12,672 nucleotides of DNA from NCBI GenBank assembly GCA_014729665.1, contig WJJO01000056.1, positions 1 through 12,672 of the forward strand, read 5' to 3'. Position 1 is the stretch's first letter, and every line of letters begins with the position of its first letter. The notes beneath the pieces were generated by a model. The model had not been told where the DNA came from, made no database searches, and saw only the letters and a list, made by a program, of their open reading frames with translations. Source of the DNA: Caldifarciminota bacterium (GTDB taxonomy: Bacteria; Hydrothermota; Tepidihabitantia; B3-TA06). A program made the translations under genes and the position numbers. Positions 7,385 through 12,672 of this stretch are shown here, in pieces.

Positions 7385-7458
7385 AACCACAGAGACACGG
7401 AAGCACAGAGTGTAAGGAATCTTTTTTAACAACTCTGTGTCTCAGAGCCTCTGTGGTT
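7385..7458. repeat. CCACAGAG-family inverted repeat after the nqr operon
   Basis: The arms 7385-7411 and 7432-7458 are 27 bases each and match at 22 of 27 positions as inverted copies; both outer ends read AACCACAGAG and both inner ends CACAGAGT. The loop is 20 bases with a T-rich stretch. An RNA copy would fold into a long hairpin, so it could act in mRNA stability or termination between nqrF and the next gene. It resembles a dispersed palindromic intergenic element and shares sequence with the repeat between nqrB and nqrC. Confidence 0.75.
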
Positions 7459-7472
7459 ACAAAAGGTTCAAG

Positions 7473-7925
7473 ATGAAGAAATCACCCCAGCTGGAACGGT
7501 TAGAGCAAACCTTGCGTTCGTCGAGATTATCGGCGAGAGGATTCCTCGGTGATGATAAGCGCAGCCTCTATGAGATATTGGATGCCGACGCCAGCGTGGT
7601 TGCCAGCCTGGGCTACACAATGAAACAGATTGCTGCAAGGATGCAGGAGATTACTGACGCAGCCCGTAAAGGTCTGGGCGACTGGGTCGATGTTGATAAG
7701 AACCTTCTTGCCTGGGCTTCGGATGCACGGGGCATCATAGCCTGCCCCTGGCCCCATGCCTTCAGGGCAGACAAGACGGTTATTACCGTGGAGAGGACTG
7801 ATTCGGGCAAGAGTATACAGTGGGCGGATTTGAATGTTCACTTGATAGCAGAACACGGTTTTTTCCAGGGCAAGGGTTCAGCTTTCAGACTGGAACCCCG
7901 TGATTTGGTTGAAATTATATTCTAG
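7473..7925 (+). CDS. conserved hypothetical protein
   Basis: A 150-residue protein that I cannot assign to a named family. It has no signal peptide or membrane segment and no cysteine pair apart from one in IIACPWPHAF. Distinctive stretches are SARGFLGDDKRSLYEILDAD, IACPWPHAF, TDSGKSIQWADLNVHLI and EHGFFQGKGSAFRLEP, which read like a real conserved globular domain. The frame extends upstream to 7437, but that part lies in the inverted repeat, so the ATG at 7473 (AAAAGG upstream) is chosen. Rubredoxin follows 47 bases later with no terminator between, so the two are probably co-transcribed. Confidence 0.75.
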   Translation: MKKSPQLERLEQTLRSSRLSARGFLGDDKRSLYEILDADASVVASLGYTMKQIAARMQEITDAARKGLGDWVDVDKNLLAWASDARGIIACPWPHAFRADKTVITVERTDSGKSIQWADLNVHLIAEHGFFQGKGSAFRLEPRDLVEIIF

Positions 7926-7972
7926 CTGAATATTATTACCGGCTGGAATCGAAATGAAAACAAGGAGTCAAG

Positions 7973-8134
7973 ATGAAAAAATATGTTTGCGACGTATGCG
8001 GATACGTTTACGATCCAGAGGTTGGCGATCCCGATAACAATATTGCACCGGGAACCAAGTTTGAGGATATACCCGACGGCTGGGTTTGTCCGGTTTGCGG
8101 AGCCGGCAAGGACGATTTCTCCCCCGAGGGGTAA
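7973..8134 (+). CDS. rubredoxin
   Basis: A 53-residue mononuclear iron electron carrier. It has the two knuckles VCDVCGYVYDPEVGDPDNNI and WVCPVCGAGKDDF, whose four cysteines bind one Fe, plus the PGTKFEDIPDGW core typical of the family; full length is normal. AGGAG lies 6-10 bases upstream of the ATG. In anaerobes rubredoxin commonly passes electrons to oxygen- or peroxide-reducing enzymes such as rubrerythrin; no such partner is in the window. It follows the 150-residue unknown gene and ends at a strong terminator. Confidence 0.96.
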   Translation: MKKYVCDVCGYVYDPEVGDPDNNIAPGTKFEDIPDGWVCPVCGAGKDDFSPEG

Positions 8135-8154
8135 CCAGATTCATTAACCCAAGT

Positions 8155-8182
8155 TGGCCGGCCTGATACCGGCCATTTTTTT
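8155..8182 (+). terminator. intrinsic terminator after rubredoxin
   Basis: A perfect 7-base stem, TGGCCGG (8155-8161) with CCGGCCA (8169-8175), and a 7-base loop, followed at once by seven T residues. Confidence 0.9.
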
Positions 8183-8290
8183 CTCATAAATACATCCTGT
8201 TTACACTTATTGATAATTAAATACAGCTGACACAAAGCAACAAGCAACCTATCTTCCGTCAAAAAGGACCTTAAACTTGAAAAATTAATT

Positions 8291-8306
8291 TGGCATAGGT
8301 TTTGCT
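8291..8306 (+). promoter_or_regulatory. sigma-54 (RpoN) promoter, -24/-12 type
   Basis: TGGCATAGGTTTTGCT fits the TGGCAC-N5-TTGCW consensus, with GG and GC exactly 12 bases apart. Initiation about 12 bases past the GC (near 8317) would leave a leader of about 16 bases containing AAAGGA before the ATG at 8333. Such promoters need an enhancer-binding ATPase, whose site would lie upstream (8183-8270); no clear palindrome was seen there. Confidence 0.75.
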
Positions 8307-8332
8307 TGGTAAAGTACAGAAAGGAATGAGAG

Positions 8333-8461
8333 ATGGATTTGAAGGTAAAACCTGTAGACGAAAAGGAAAGGATAAAAAGGGAAATAATCCGTAAGCTTGA
8401 AGCGAAGGTTCATAATATCACAAAGGCTGATACCGTAAGGGATTATAACACTCAGAAGTAA
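8333..8461 (+). CDS. 42-residue charged small protein under sigma-54 control
   Basis: A short ORF (MDLKVKPVDEKERIKREIIR... to DYNTQK) with a good ribosome site (AAAGGA), a sigma-54 promoter at the right distance and a strong hairpin 30 bases after the stop. It is rich in Lys, Glu and Arg and probably one amphipathic helix through the centre (about residues 9-28). There is no signal peptide, membrane segment or cysteine. I do not recognise the family. The flanking signals argue for a real gene; the protein sequence alone does not prove it. Confidence 0.65.
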   Translation: MDLKVKPVDEKERIKREIIRKLEAKVHNITKADTVRDYNTQK

Positions 8462-8490
8462 AAGACCTAAACACTAAATGCCTCCTCTTT

Positions 8491-8518
8491 ACCCCGCGGC
8501 TGCATCAGGCCGCGGGGT
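8491..8518 (+). terminator. strong hairpin, probable terminator of the small gene
   Basis: A perfect 10-base GC-rich stem, ACCCCGCGGC (8491-8500) with GCCGCGGGGT (8509-8518), and an 8-base loop. It is followed by TCAAAAAAGG rather than a T run, so it is not a textbook intrinsic terminator; it may instead stabilise the 3' end of the mRNA. Confidence 0.6.
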
Positions 8519-8594
8519 TCAAAAAAGGTTTCGGTAGGCGCTAATAGAATTCATAGAATCAATGACCTAAGATGGATACAGGAACATCGTTTAC

Positions 8595-8622
8595 TTGACA
8601 CCCCCATCAATCGACCTATACT
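8595..8622 (+). promoter_or_regulatory. sigma-70-type promoter for the FmdB-family gene
   Basis: TTGACA (8595-8600), a 16-base spacer and TATACT (8617-8622), with 9 bases to the ATG at 8632 and no Shine-Dalgarno sequence. Geometry is identical to the nqrB promoter, and a leaderless mRNA is predicted. Confidence 0.75.
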
Positions 8623-8631
8623 TTCACCTGT

Positions 8632-8877
8632 ATGCCGACTTACGAGTATCGATGTAAAAAATGTGGGCACGAATTCGAGCGTTTCCAGGGCATATCTGAA
8701 AAACCGTTAAAAAAGTGCCCGAAATGCGGCGGTAGATTGCAGCGCGTAATCGGCCCGGGTGCTGGATTAATTCTTAAAGGTGCCGGGTTCTACGAAAATG
8801 ATTACAAACGAAAATCTGTTAAATCCCCTGAAAGTAAAGAAGGATCAGACTCAACGTCTAAAAAGGATTCGGATTAA
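8632..8877 (+). CDS. FmdB-family zinc-ribbon protein
   Basis: An 81-residue protein beginning MPTYEYRCKKCGHEFERFQ and continuing with KKCPKCGG, so two CxxC pairs (residues 8-11 and 29-32) would bind one zinc. This is the signature of the FmdB/CxxC regulatory family, once linked to formamidase/amidase regulation but of unclear function in most bacteria. The GAGLILKGAGFYENDY segment is typical of the family, and the tail is Lys/Ser/Asp rich and probably disordered. It is a single-gene unit with its own promoter. No clear terminator was seen in 8878-9043, before the convergent gene. Confidence 0.9.
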   Translation: MPTYEYRCKKCGHEFERFQGISEKPLKKCPKCGGRLQRVIGPGAGLILKGAGFYENDYKRKSVKSPESKEGSDSTSKKDSD

Positions 8878-9043
8878 CAGATAATGTAATCGGTTACACT
8901 TTCTGTACATCCTAAAAAAGCCCCCCACCTCACATCTTATTCCGGTTAGGGGTAATTAACCCATACCCTCCGTGATTACTTTCCATTTACACACCGACCT
9001 GATCCTCGGTGGTAAAAACTAAAACAAATCGCAGCTCAGAAGT

Positions 9044-9805
9044 TCATTGACGATCAATAATAATCATAACCCGGCACTCAGACAGCAAGCGCATATTGAG
9101 TGCAGATCCGGTTATCTCTTCTGTAGCAGAAGCCGGAAGTATAAGATCGCATTGGTTGGTTCCGGCCGCGCCTTCAGCAACGATCCTTAAAGGATTCAGT
9201 CCCAGCTCACGAGTTTCCAGCGCCTGGCGGGGAGAGTACGCGTACTGCAGATAGCCCCTTTCGTTAATCACCCCCCTTTCTACCATACCGGCATCGAATA
9301 GTACATTGCCGTCGGCATCAAGAAGACGTGGTAACAAACCCGGACGGAAACCTGTTCCTCGGGCATCGATAACAAACCCGGTATTTGGGATAGACGGAAT
9401 TGCATCTTCTTCCATTGCATTAGGCTCACTGCCACCCCGCATATTAAACGAAGGACTGGAACGAGGAATAAACTCCTCGATAAACGGCCCGACTAGACTT
9501 ATCACGTATTCGTTCTGCACCTTACCGGACGTCGAGTAACGAGTTGAAACTATCTGTGCATATGAAAGTGCTGTTTGAAAATAGTTGTCAACCTCGCGGG
9601 ATTGGTTGGCTACATCGGACATGTTTCGTTCCGCATCAAGGGGAATAGTACTAAGCAATGAATCCAGACATGAGTTAAGTTCGGTTAAGTAGGAAGTATC
9701 CGAATCCAGATTGACCGGCCCGTAGAAGTGTATTGTCTTATTAGTCCATTCAACTTCCATACCTGTCGAATTTATTAACGCCAGTACTAGCACAAAACTT
9801 GTCAT
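9044..9805 (-). CDS. secreted protein with LPP20-like C-terminal region
   Basis: A 253-residue protein with a short hydrophobic N-terminus (SFVLVLALI), probably an export signal; there is no lipobox Cys. The middle region is polar. The C-terminal part, TGFVIDARGTGFRPGLLPRL through NPLRIVAEG to LSECRVMIIID, resembles a conserved segment of LPP20/FlgT-like envelope proteins in Gram-negative bacteria, but this is from memory of the pattern. A clear GGAGG lies 6-10 bases upstream of the ATG. The start is only 21 bases after the 3' end of the tRNA-Gly gene on the same strand, and I see no promoter between them, so the mRNA is probably released by tRNA processing. Confidence 0.75.
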   Translation of the reverse strand: MTSFVLVLALINSTGMEVEWTNKTIHFYGPVNLDSDTSYLTELNSCLDSLLSTIPLDAERNMSDVANQSREVDNYFQTALSYAQIVSTRYSTSGKVQNEYVISLVGPFIEEFIPRSSPSFNMRGGSEPNAMEEDAIPSIPNTGFVIDARGTGFRPGLLPRLLDADGNVLFDAGMVERGVINERGYLQYAYSPRQALETRELGLNPLRIVAEGAAGTNQCDLILPASATEEITGSALNMRLLSECRVMIIIDRQ

Positions 9806-9826
9806 CTAGCCTCCAATGGTTTGCTA

Positions 9827-9899
9827 AGCGGACGACGGGATTCGAACCCGCGGCCACAGGCTTGGGAAGCCTGTGCTCTACCGTCTGAGCTACATCCGC
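9827..9899 (-). tRNA. tRNA-Gly (anticodon CCC)
   Basis: A complete 73-base cloverleaf on the minus strand: acceptor GCGGATG/CGTCCGC (one G-U pair), D stem GCTC/GAGC, anticodon stem CAGGC/GCCTG with loop TTCCCAA, variable loop of 5, and T stem GCGGG/CCCGT around TTCGAAT. The anticodon CCC reads GGG. The 3' CCA is not encoded and must be added. Confidence 0.95.
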
Positions 9900-9915
9900 A
9901 ATCCGTTACTAATGA

Positions 9916-9943
9916 AGTATAACCGATCCTGACATACTGTCAA
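9916..9943 (-). promoter_or_regulatory. sigma-70-type promoter for tRNA-Gly
   Basis: On the minus strand: TTGACA (9943-9938), a 16-base spacer and TATACT (9921-9916), ending 16 bases before the mature tRNA 5' end. It probably also serves the downstream secreted-protein gene. Confidence 0.8.
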
Positions 9944-10085
9944 GGGGTAAAAATGTCAATTTCCTGCAACCTTTAACCTGTTATCAAAAAGGAAGATGTG
10001 ATCAATACCCATATAAGGAACTCAAATTTTGTCAATCGAGTTGACTGTTTATGGCTTGCAATTTCACTGCCTGCGCCTGAACTGT

Positions 10086-10119
10086 AAAAAAAACGGAGCC
10101 GTATTTTATTACGGCCCCG
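10086..10119 (-). terminator. intrinsic terminator of the PorV/OmpA fusion gene
   Basis: On the minus strand, a GC-rich stem (TACGGC/GCCGTA core at 10110-10115 and 10098-10103, extended by outer G-C pairs with one mismatch) with a 6-base loop is followed by a run of eight T (10093-10086). It lies about 65 bases past the stop codon. The rest of 9944-10183 holds no gene that I can support. Confidence 0.85.
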
Positions 10120-10183
10120 CTTGATTGTTTTCCCTCCCACTTCCGTAATACAATTACAGAAATGGAAGCAATTTATCTACCTT

Positions 10184-12118
10184 CTATTCGGTTTCGTTTT
10201 CGTCTTCGTCTCCGCCTCTACGTCGTCTGTCAGGACTGGTTTGTCGTATCTCGTGGTAGTACTCGATACCGGTAAGAACCTTAAATTCTACTCGGCGGTT
10301 CTTAGCCATTCCCTCTTCAGTCTCATTGGATGCAATAGGCTTTGTCTCTCCGTATCCTTTAGCCACCAGTCTTTCCTCGTTGATATTGAACTTATCGATC
10401 AGATACTTGCGTACGGCATCTACACGACCCTGGGACAGAGCCATGTTGTCAGGGAACTCAGGTGTCTCGATGGGACGCGGGTCGGTATGACCGCCAAGCT
10501 CGACCTTGATGGTGGGATTATCAACGAGAATCTTACCTATGTGGTCGAGAACGTCGTAGAACTCAGGTAAGAGTCTGGCTTCACCGGTTTCGAACTGGAT
10601 GTTGTGGAATACGATAGTTACCTTTTCACGCAGAAGCGCGAAGTCCTTGGTGGTTTTCTCACCTGCATCTACCGTCACATCTGCATCTTGGGGGAAGTAC
10701 TTTTCATGATCGGGTTTCGCATAGAGAGCGTATTCACCGCGGTATAGCGAAGGAATAGTATAGTTGCCCTGTTCATCGGTTTTCACTTCACCCTCGATCT
10801 CGTTTGGTCCTTCATAGAAGATGGTTGCAACCAGAGGCTCGTTGGTCTTAACATCTGTAACTTGACCTTCGATGCCTCCCGGCGGAATCCTCGAAAGGGC
10901 AATTACGAGTTCGGATGTTTTCCCGGGTTCGATCTCGGTAGAGTTGGAATTAGGATAGTATTCATCCTTACTCGCGGTAGCTTCAACCGTGCCGCTGTTC
11001 AAACCCTTACGTTCCCAGCGACCTTGAGGGTCGGTTTCATGTGTTGCACGAACCAGACCTCCCAATTCAATGGTTGCTGCAAGTGGCTGTTTCGTCTCGG
11101 CATCGATTACCTTCACGATAACTCCGCCGAAGCGAGGACGCTCACCAAAGGCTGCTATAACTGCAATCCTGTGGGTAAGCCCCAACATTCCGTAAGGTGC
11201 CAGTGTATAATCAATCCGGTATTGATCGAGGACTATTCCGACTCCGCCGGTCAAACCTGCCAGTGCTCCAAGACCAGCCTGATCAGATGTCCAGGACTCC
11301 TCCAGTTCCGTAATCGTCTTAAAGAGACTCTGGGGTCCTGTCTGGAAGCCTACACGGGCGGCAAGCATCTCCATCGGCCATATCTCGCCACCGAGGTGAA
11401 CACTCACATTGTTATCCATCGGTATGCGAACATCGGCTAAAAGATTTAACCCGCTCATGAAGTCAAGGCTGAGAGCCGCCCCTAACTGAGCCTGAATCGG
11501 ATTGAGATTTACCCCGCTTCCGTAAGCCACGACGCCGAGGTTCTGAACCACGGCTCCGAGACCCAGGCTGGGCGAAGCCTGAAAGTGCAGACCTACATCC
11601 GCACCACCACCGAAGCCCGAACTCTGGTAAAGATTTTCGTAGATTCCTTTGAAACCTACTCCTATACCTAATTGAGGGGTTATCTGCCGGGTAAAGGCGC
11701 CGACAAACATTGCCTCATAAGCTGAGATGTAGGTAACCGAGGAATCGGTGCTTCCGACAGGGAGGTTGTTTTCATCCCAATGTTCGATGCCTACCGTGCT
11801 TGTAAAGTTCACTGCAAAGCTGTAGGTATTCTTGGGCGACTGAGGCCATACAAGGCCCACAAACTCGTCCCTGATACCCTGAAACCACTCGTGATGAGAT
11901 AGAATGGCTTCATAGGTGTTAAGCTGATTTAATCCTGCCGGATTCCACCACAATCCGGTGATATCGGTGGACATACCGACATAGGCATTACCCATGGCTG
12001 CCGCACGAGGACCGAAACCAATCTTAAGGACCGGATGGGCCGTCGTACCTGTTACACCCGAAAACTGGGCAAATGCCGCTGAAACGATGAGTAATAATAC
12101 GGTGAGGGTTTTTTTCAT
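10184..12118 (-). CDS. outer-membrane protein: PorV-like barrel + two CarboxypepD_reg-like domains + OmpA domain
   Basis: A 644-residue protein with a signal peptide (MKKTLTVLLLIVSAAFA). Residues about 20-330 form a PorV/PorQ (UPF0164, FadL-like) beta-barrel, opening with LKIGFGPRAAAMGNAYVGMS and DITGLWWNPAGL. Next come two carboxypeptidase-regulatory-like beta domains (about 333-410 from VIVKVIDAETKQPLAATIEL, and 415-490 from GGIEGQVTDVKTNEPLVATI). The C-terminus is an OmpA peptidoglycan-binding domain with GHTD (543-546), NMALSQGRVDAV and NRRVEF (607-612). A short charged tail follows (RRRRGGDEDENETE). It would span the outer membrane and grip the cell wall. PorV carries T9SS cargo in Bacteroidetes, so a link with the sorting-domain protein at the left edge is plausible. 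AAGGAGGGGG precedes the ATG. Confidence 0.9.
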   Translation of the reverse strand: MKKTLTVLLLIVSAAFAQFSGVTGTTAHPVLKIGFGPRAAAMGNAYVGMSTDITGLWWNPAGLNQLNTYEAILSHHEWFQGIRDEFVGLVWPQSPKNTYSFAVNFTSTVGIEHWDENNLPVGSTDSSVTYISAYEAMFVGAFTRQITPQLGIGVGFKGIYENLYQSSGFGGGADVGLHFQASPSLGLGAVVQNLGVVAYGSGVNLNPIQAQLGAALSLDFMSGLNLLADVRIPMDNNVSVHLGGEIWPMEMLAARVGFQTGPQSLFKTITELEESWTSDQAGLGALAGLTGGVGIVLDQYRIDYTLAPYGMLGLTHRIAVIAAFGERPRFGGVIVKVIDAETKQPLAATIELGGLVRATHETDPQGRWERKGLNSGTVEATASKDEYYPNSNSTEIEPGKTSELVIALSRIPPGGIEGQVTDVKTNEPLVATIFYEGPNEIEGEVKTDEQGNYTIPSLYRGEYALYAKPDHEKYFPQDADVTVDAGEKTTKDFALLREKVTIVFHNIQFETGEARLLPEFYDVLDHIGKILVDNPTIKVELGGHTDPRPIETPEFPDNMALSQGRVDAVRKYLIDKFNINEERLVAKGYGETKPIASNETEEGMAKNRRVEFKVLTGIEYYHEIRQTSPDRRRRGGDEDENETE

Positions 12119-12450
12119 AATCCCCCTCCTTGGGAACTTGCGTGTTTTCTTAAAAGTTTTATTTCAGACCCTGTTTGATCACGGTCTTTGTTGTAACTGA
12201 AAGGATCGTCCGCCGGGACAACACTCGCTGTCCCGGTTTTGTAATCTGCAATCTCTGCTTGACAAATCCGACGCCCATAGGATTCAACAATAACTACCCC
12301 CCTTATCCCTGTATCTATTACATTTCTTAATGGAGCTCTCCGGGCTCTACGCAGTTTTAACATGTCGTTTCCGACATGACTGTAGAACCATATATGCTCC
12401 CTGCCTTCTTTATCCCCTTTCGATATACAATAATCCATGTCAGCTCCCAT
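12115..12450 (-). CDS. possible small protein upstream of the PorV/OmpA gene (doubtful)
   Basis: An open frame of 111 residues (107 from the second ATG at 12438) that ends in ATGA overlapping the start of the PorV/OmpA gene. It starts about 17 bases after the predicted transcription start. The first two thirds (HIWFYSHVGNDMLKL, GIRGVVIVESYGRRICQAEI) look protein-like. The last third encodes a strong hairpin and the downstream ribosome site, and its residues look like chance. No family is recognised, and the ribosome site is weak. The alternative is that this stretch is simply a leader of about 350 bases for the outer-membrane gene. Confidence 0.35.
   Translation of the reverse strand: MGADMDYCISKGDKEGREHIWFYSHVGNDMLKLRRARRAPLRNVIDTGIRGVVIVESYGRRICQAEIADYKTGTASVVPADDPFSYNKDRDQTGSEIKLLRKHASSQGGGL
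12213..12236. other. GC-rich hairpin in the leader of the PorV/OmpA gene
   Basis: A perfect 8-base stem, CCGGGACA (12213-12220) with TGTCCCGG (12229-12236), and an 8-base loop. On the plus strand it is followed by TTTT, on the minus strand by no T run. For the minus-strand transcript it would be a structured leader element about 95 bases before the ATG. No plus-strand gene precedes it that would need a terminator. Confidence 0.55.
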
Positions 12451-12473
12451 GGGTTCCGCTTACTTCACTAATA

Positions 12474-12501
12474 ATAATATACAAACAAGACAACATGTCA
12501 A
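12474..12501 (-). promoter_or_regulatory. sigma-70-type promoter for the PorV/OmpA transcription unit
   Basis: On the minus strand: TTGACA (12501-12496), a 16-base spacer and TATTAT (12479-12474). Initiation near 12467 gives either a leader of about 350 bases to the outer-membrane gene or a short leader to the doubtful ORF at 12450. It lies directly after the nitroreductase stop codon. Confidence 0.75.
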
Positions 12502-12546
12502 GCCCGTTCAAGTTGAATTGATGACAACTATCGATACATTCGGTAC

Positions 12547-12672
12547 TCAAGTAATCCGTAGACTTTTTTCCCGGTTATTAAATAACTCAAGAGAGTATAT
12601 CTCCTCAAGCGTTTTTCGGGGCCGAGCTTTTGGTTCTTCGTCCGGATACCCGCAAGGGATCATGGCGGCAAC
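12547..12672 (-). CDS. nitroreductase-family protein, C-terminal end (partial)
   Basis: Open on the minus strand from the right edge for 41 codons to a TGA. The residues AAMIPCGYPDEEPKARPRKT followed by LEEIYSLELF match the closing segment of nitroreductase-family FMN enzymes (typically a hydrophobic stretch, then GYP-EEPKPRPRKPLEE). Such enzymes use NAD(P)H to reduce nitro groups, quinones or flavins; the substrate cannot be told from this end. The start lies outside the window, and no terminator is evident before the next promoter. Confidence 0.8.
   Translation of the reverse strand, partial: VAAMIPCGYPDEEPKARPRKTLEEIYSLELFNNREKSLRIT

Noticed and set aside
8992..9011. CACCGA/TCGGTG hairpin between the convergent fmdB and LPP20-like genes as a bidirectional terminator
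   Set aside because: Only a 6-base stem, with no T run on either strand.
10035..10049. GTCAA-N5-TTGAC inverted repeat and a weak minus-strand promoter candidate (TTGACA then TATGGG) upstream of the tRNA
   Set aside because: The -10 match is only 3 of 6, and a far better tRNA promoter lies closer; the short palindrome alone is not enough to call an operator.
10862..11440. 192-codon plus-strand open frame
   Set aside because: It is the reverse-strand shadow of the PorV/OmpA fusion gene and its residues resemble no protein family.
12259..12280. TTGACA on the plus strand as a further promoter
   Set aside because: No good -10 at 16-18 bases and no plus-strand gene downstream.

Overview
The window looks like chromosome from a Gram-negative (diderm), probably anaerobic bacterium of an uncultured lineage. 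It encodes a type IX secretion (T9SS) sorting domain, a PorV-type outer-membrane barrel fused to an OmpA peptidoglycan-binding domain, a sodium-pumping NADH:quinone oxidoreductase and a rubredoxin. This mix fits the FCB group or candidate phyla such as WOR-3. That placement is inference; no rRNA or other marker gene is present.

Layout. (1) 2-1624 (+): the C-terminal 540 residues of a large secreted repeat protein ending in a T9SS type A sorting domain. (2) 2201-3046 and 1674-2222 (-): two overlapping genes for an eight-helix membrane protein and a soluble protein that may have an H-NOX/DUF2378-like fold without heme. They are divergent from the next block across two back-to-back promoters. 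(3) 3152-7355 (+): nqrB-C-D-E-F. Four genes overlap tightly by start/stop codons; nqrB is set apart by 130 bases that hold an inverted repeat. nqrA is absent. (4) 7473-8134 (+): a 150-residue unknown protein and rubredoxin, ending in a good intrinsic terminator. (5) 8291-8461 (+): a sigma-54 promoter driving a 42-residue charged protein. (6) 8632-8877 (+): an FmdB-family zinc ribbon. (7) 9044-9899 (-): tRNA-Gly(CCC) followed 21 bases later by a secreted LPP20-like protein, apparently one transcript. (8) 10184-12118 (-): the PorV/OmpA fusion, with a terminator, a long leader and perhaps a small upstream ORF. (9) 12547-12672 (-): the C-terminal end of a nitroreductase running off the right edge.

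How it works together. NqrB-F would carry electrons from NADH (FAD and 2Fe-2S in NqrF) through the membrane 2Fe-2S site shared by NqrD and NqrE to the FMNs of NqrC and NqrB, coupled to Na+ export. The usual NqrA subunit must be encoded elsewhere or be missing. The sorting-domain protein and the PorV-like barrel both belong to T9SS-type biology of the outer membrane.

Regulation. Five promoters share one design: a perfect TTGACA, exactly 16 bases, then a TATAAT-like hexamer. For three genes (nqrB, the membrane protein, fmdB) the -10 lies 5-9 bases from the ATG and there is no Shine-Dalgarno sequence, which predicts leaderless mRNAs. Genes with longer leaders or inside operons mostly have clear GGAGG-type sites. 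I saw no CRISPR array, transposase or phage gene.
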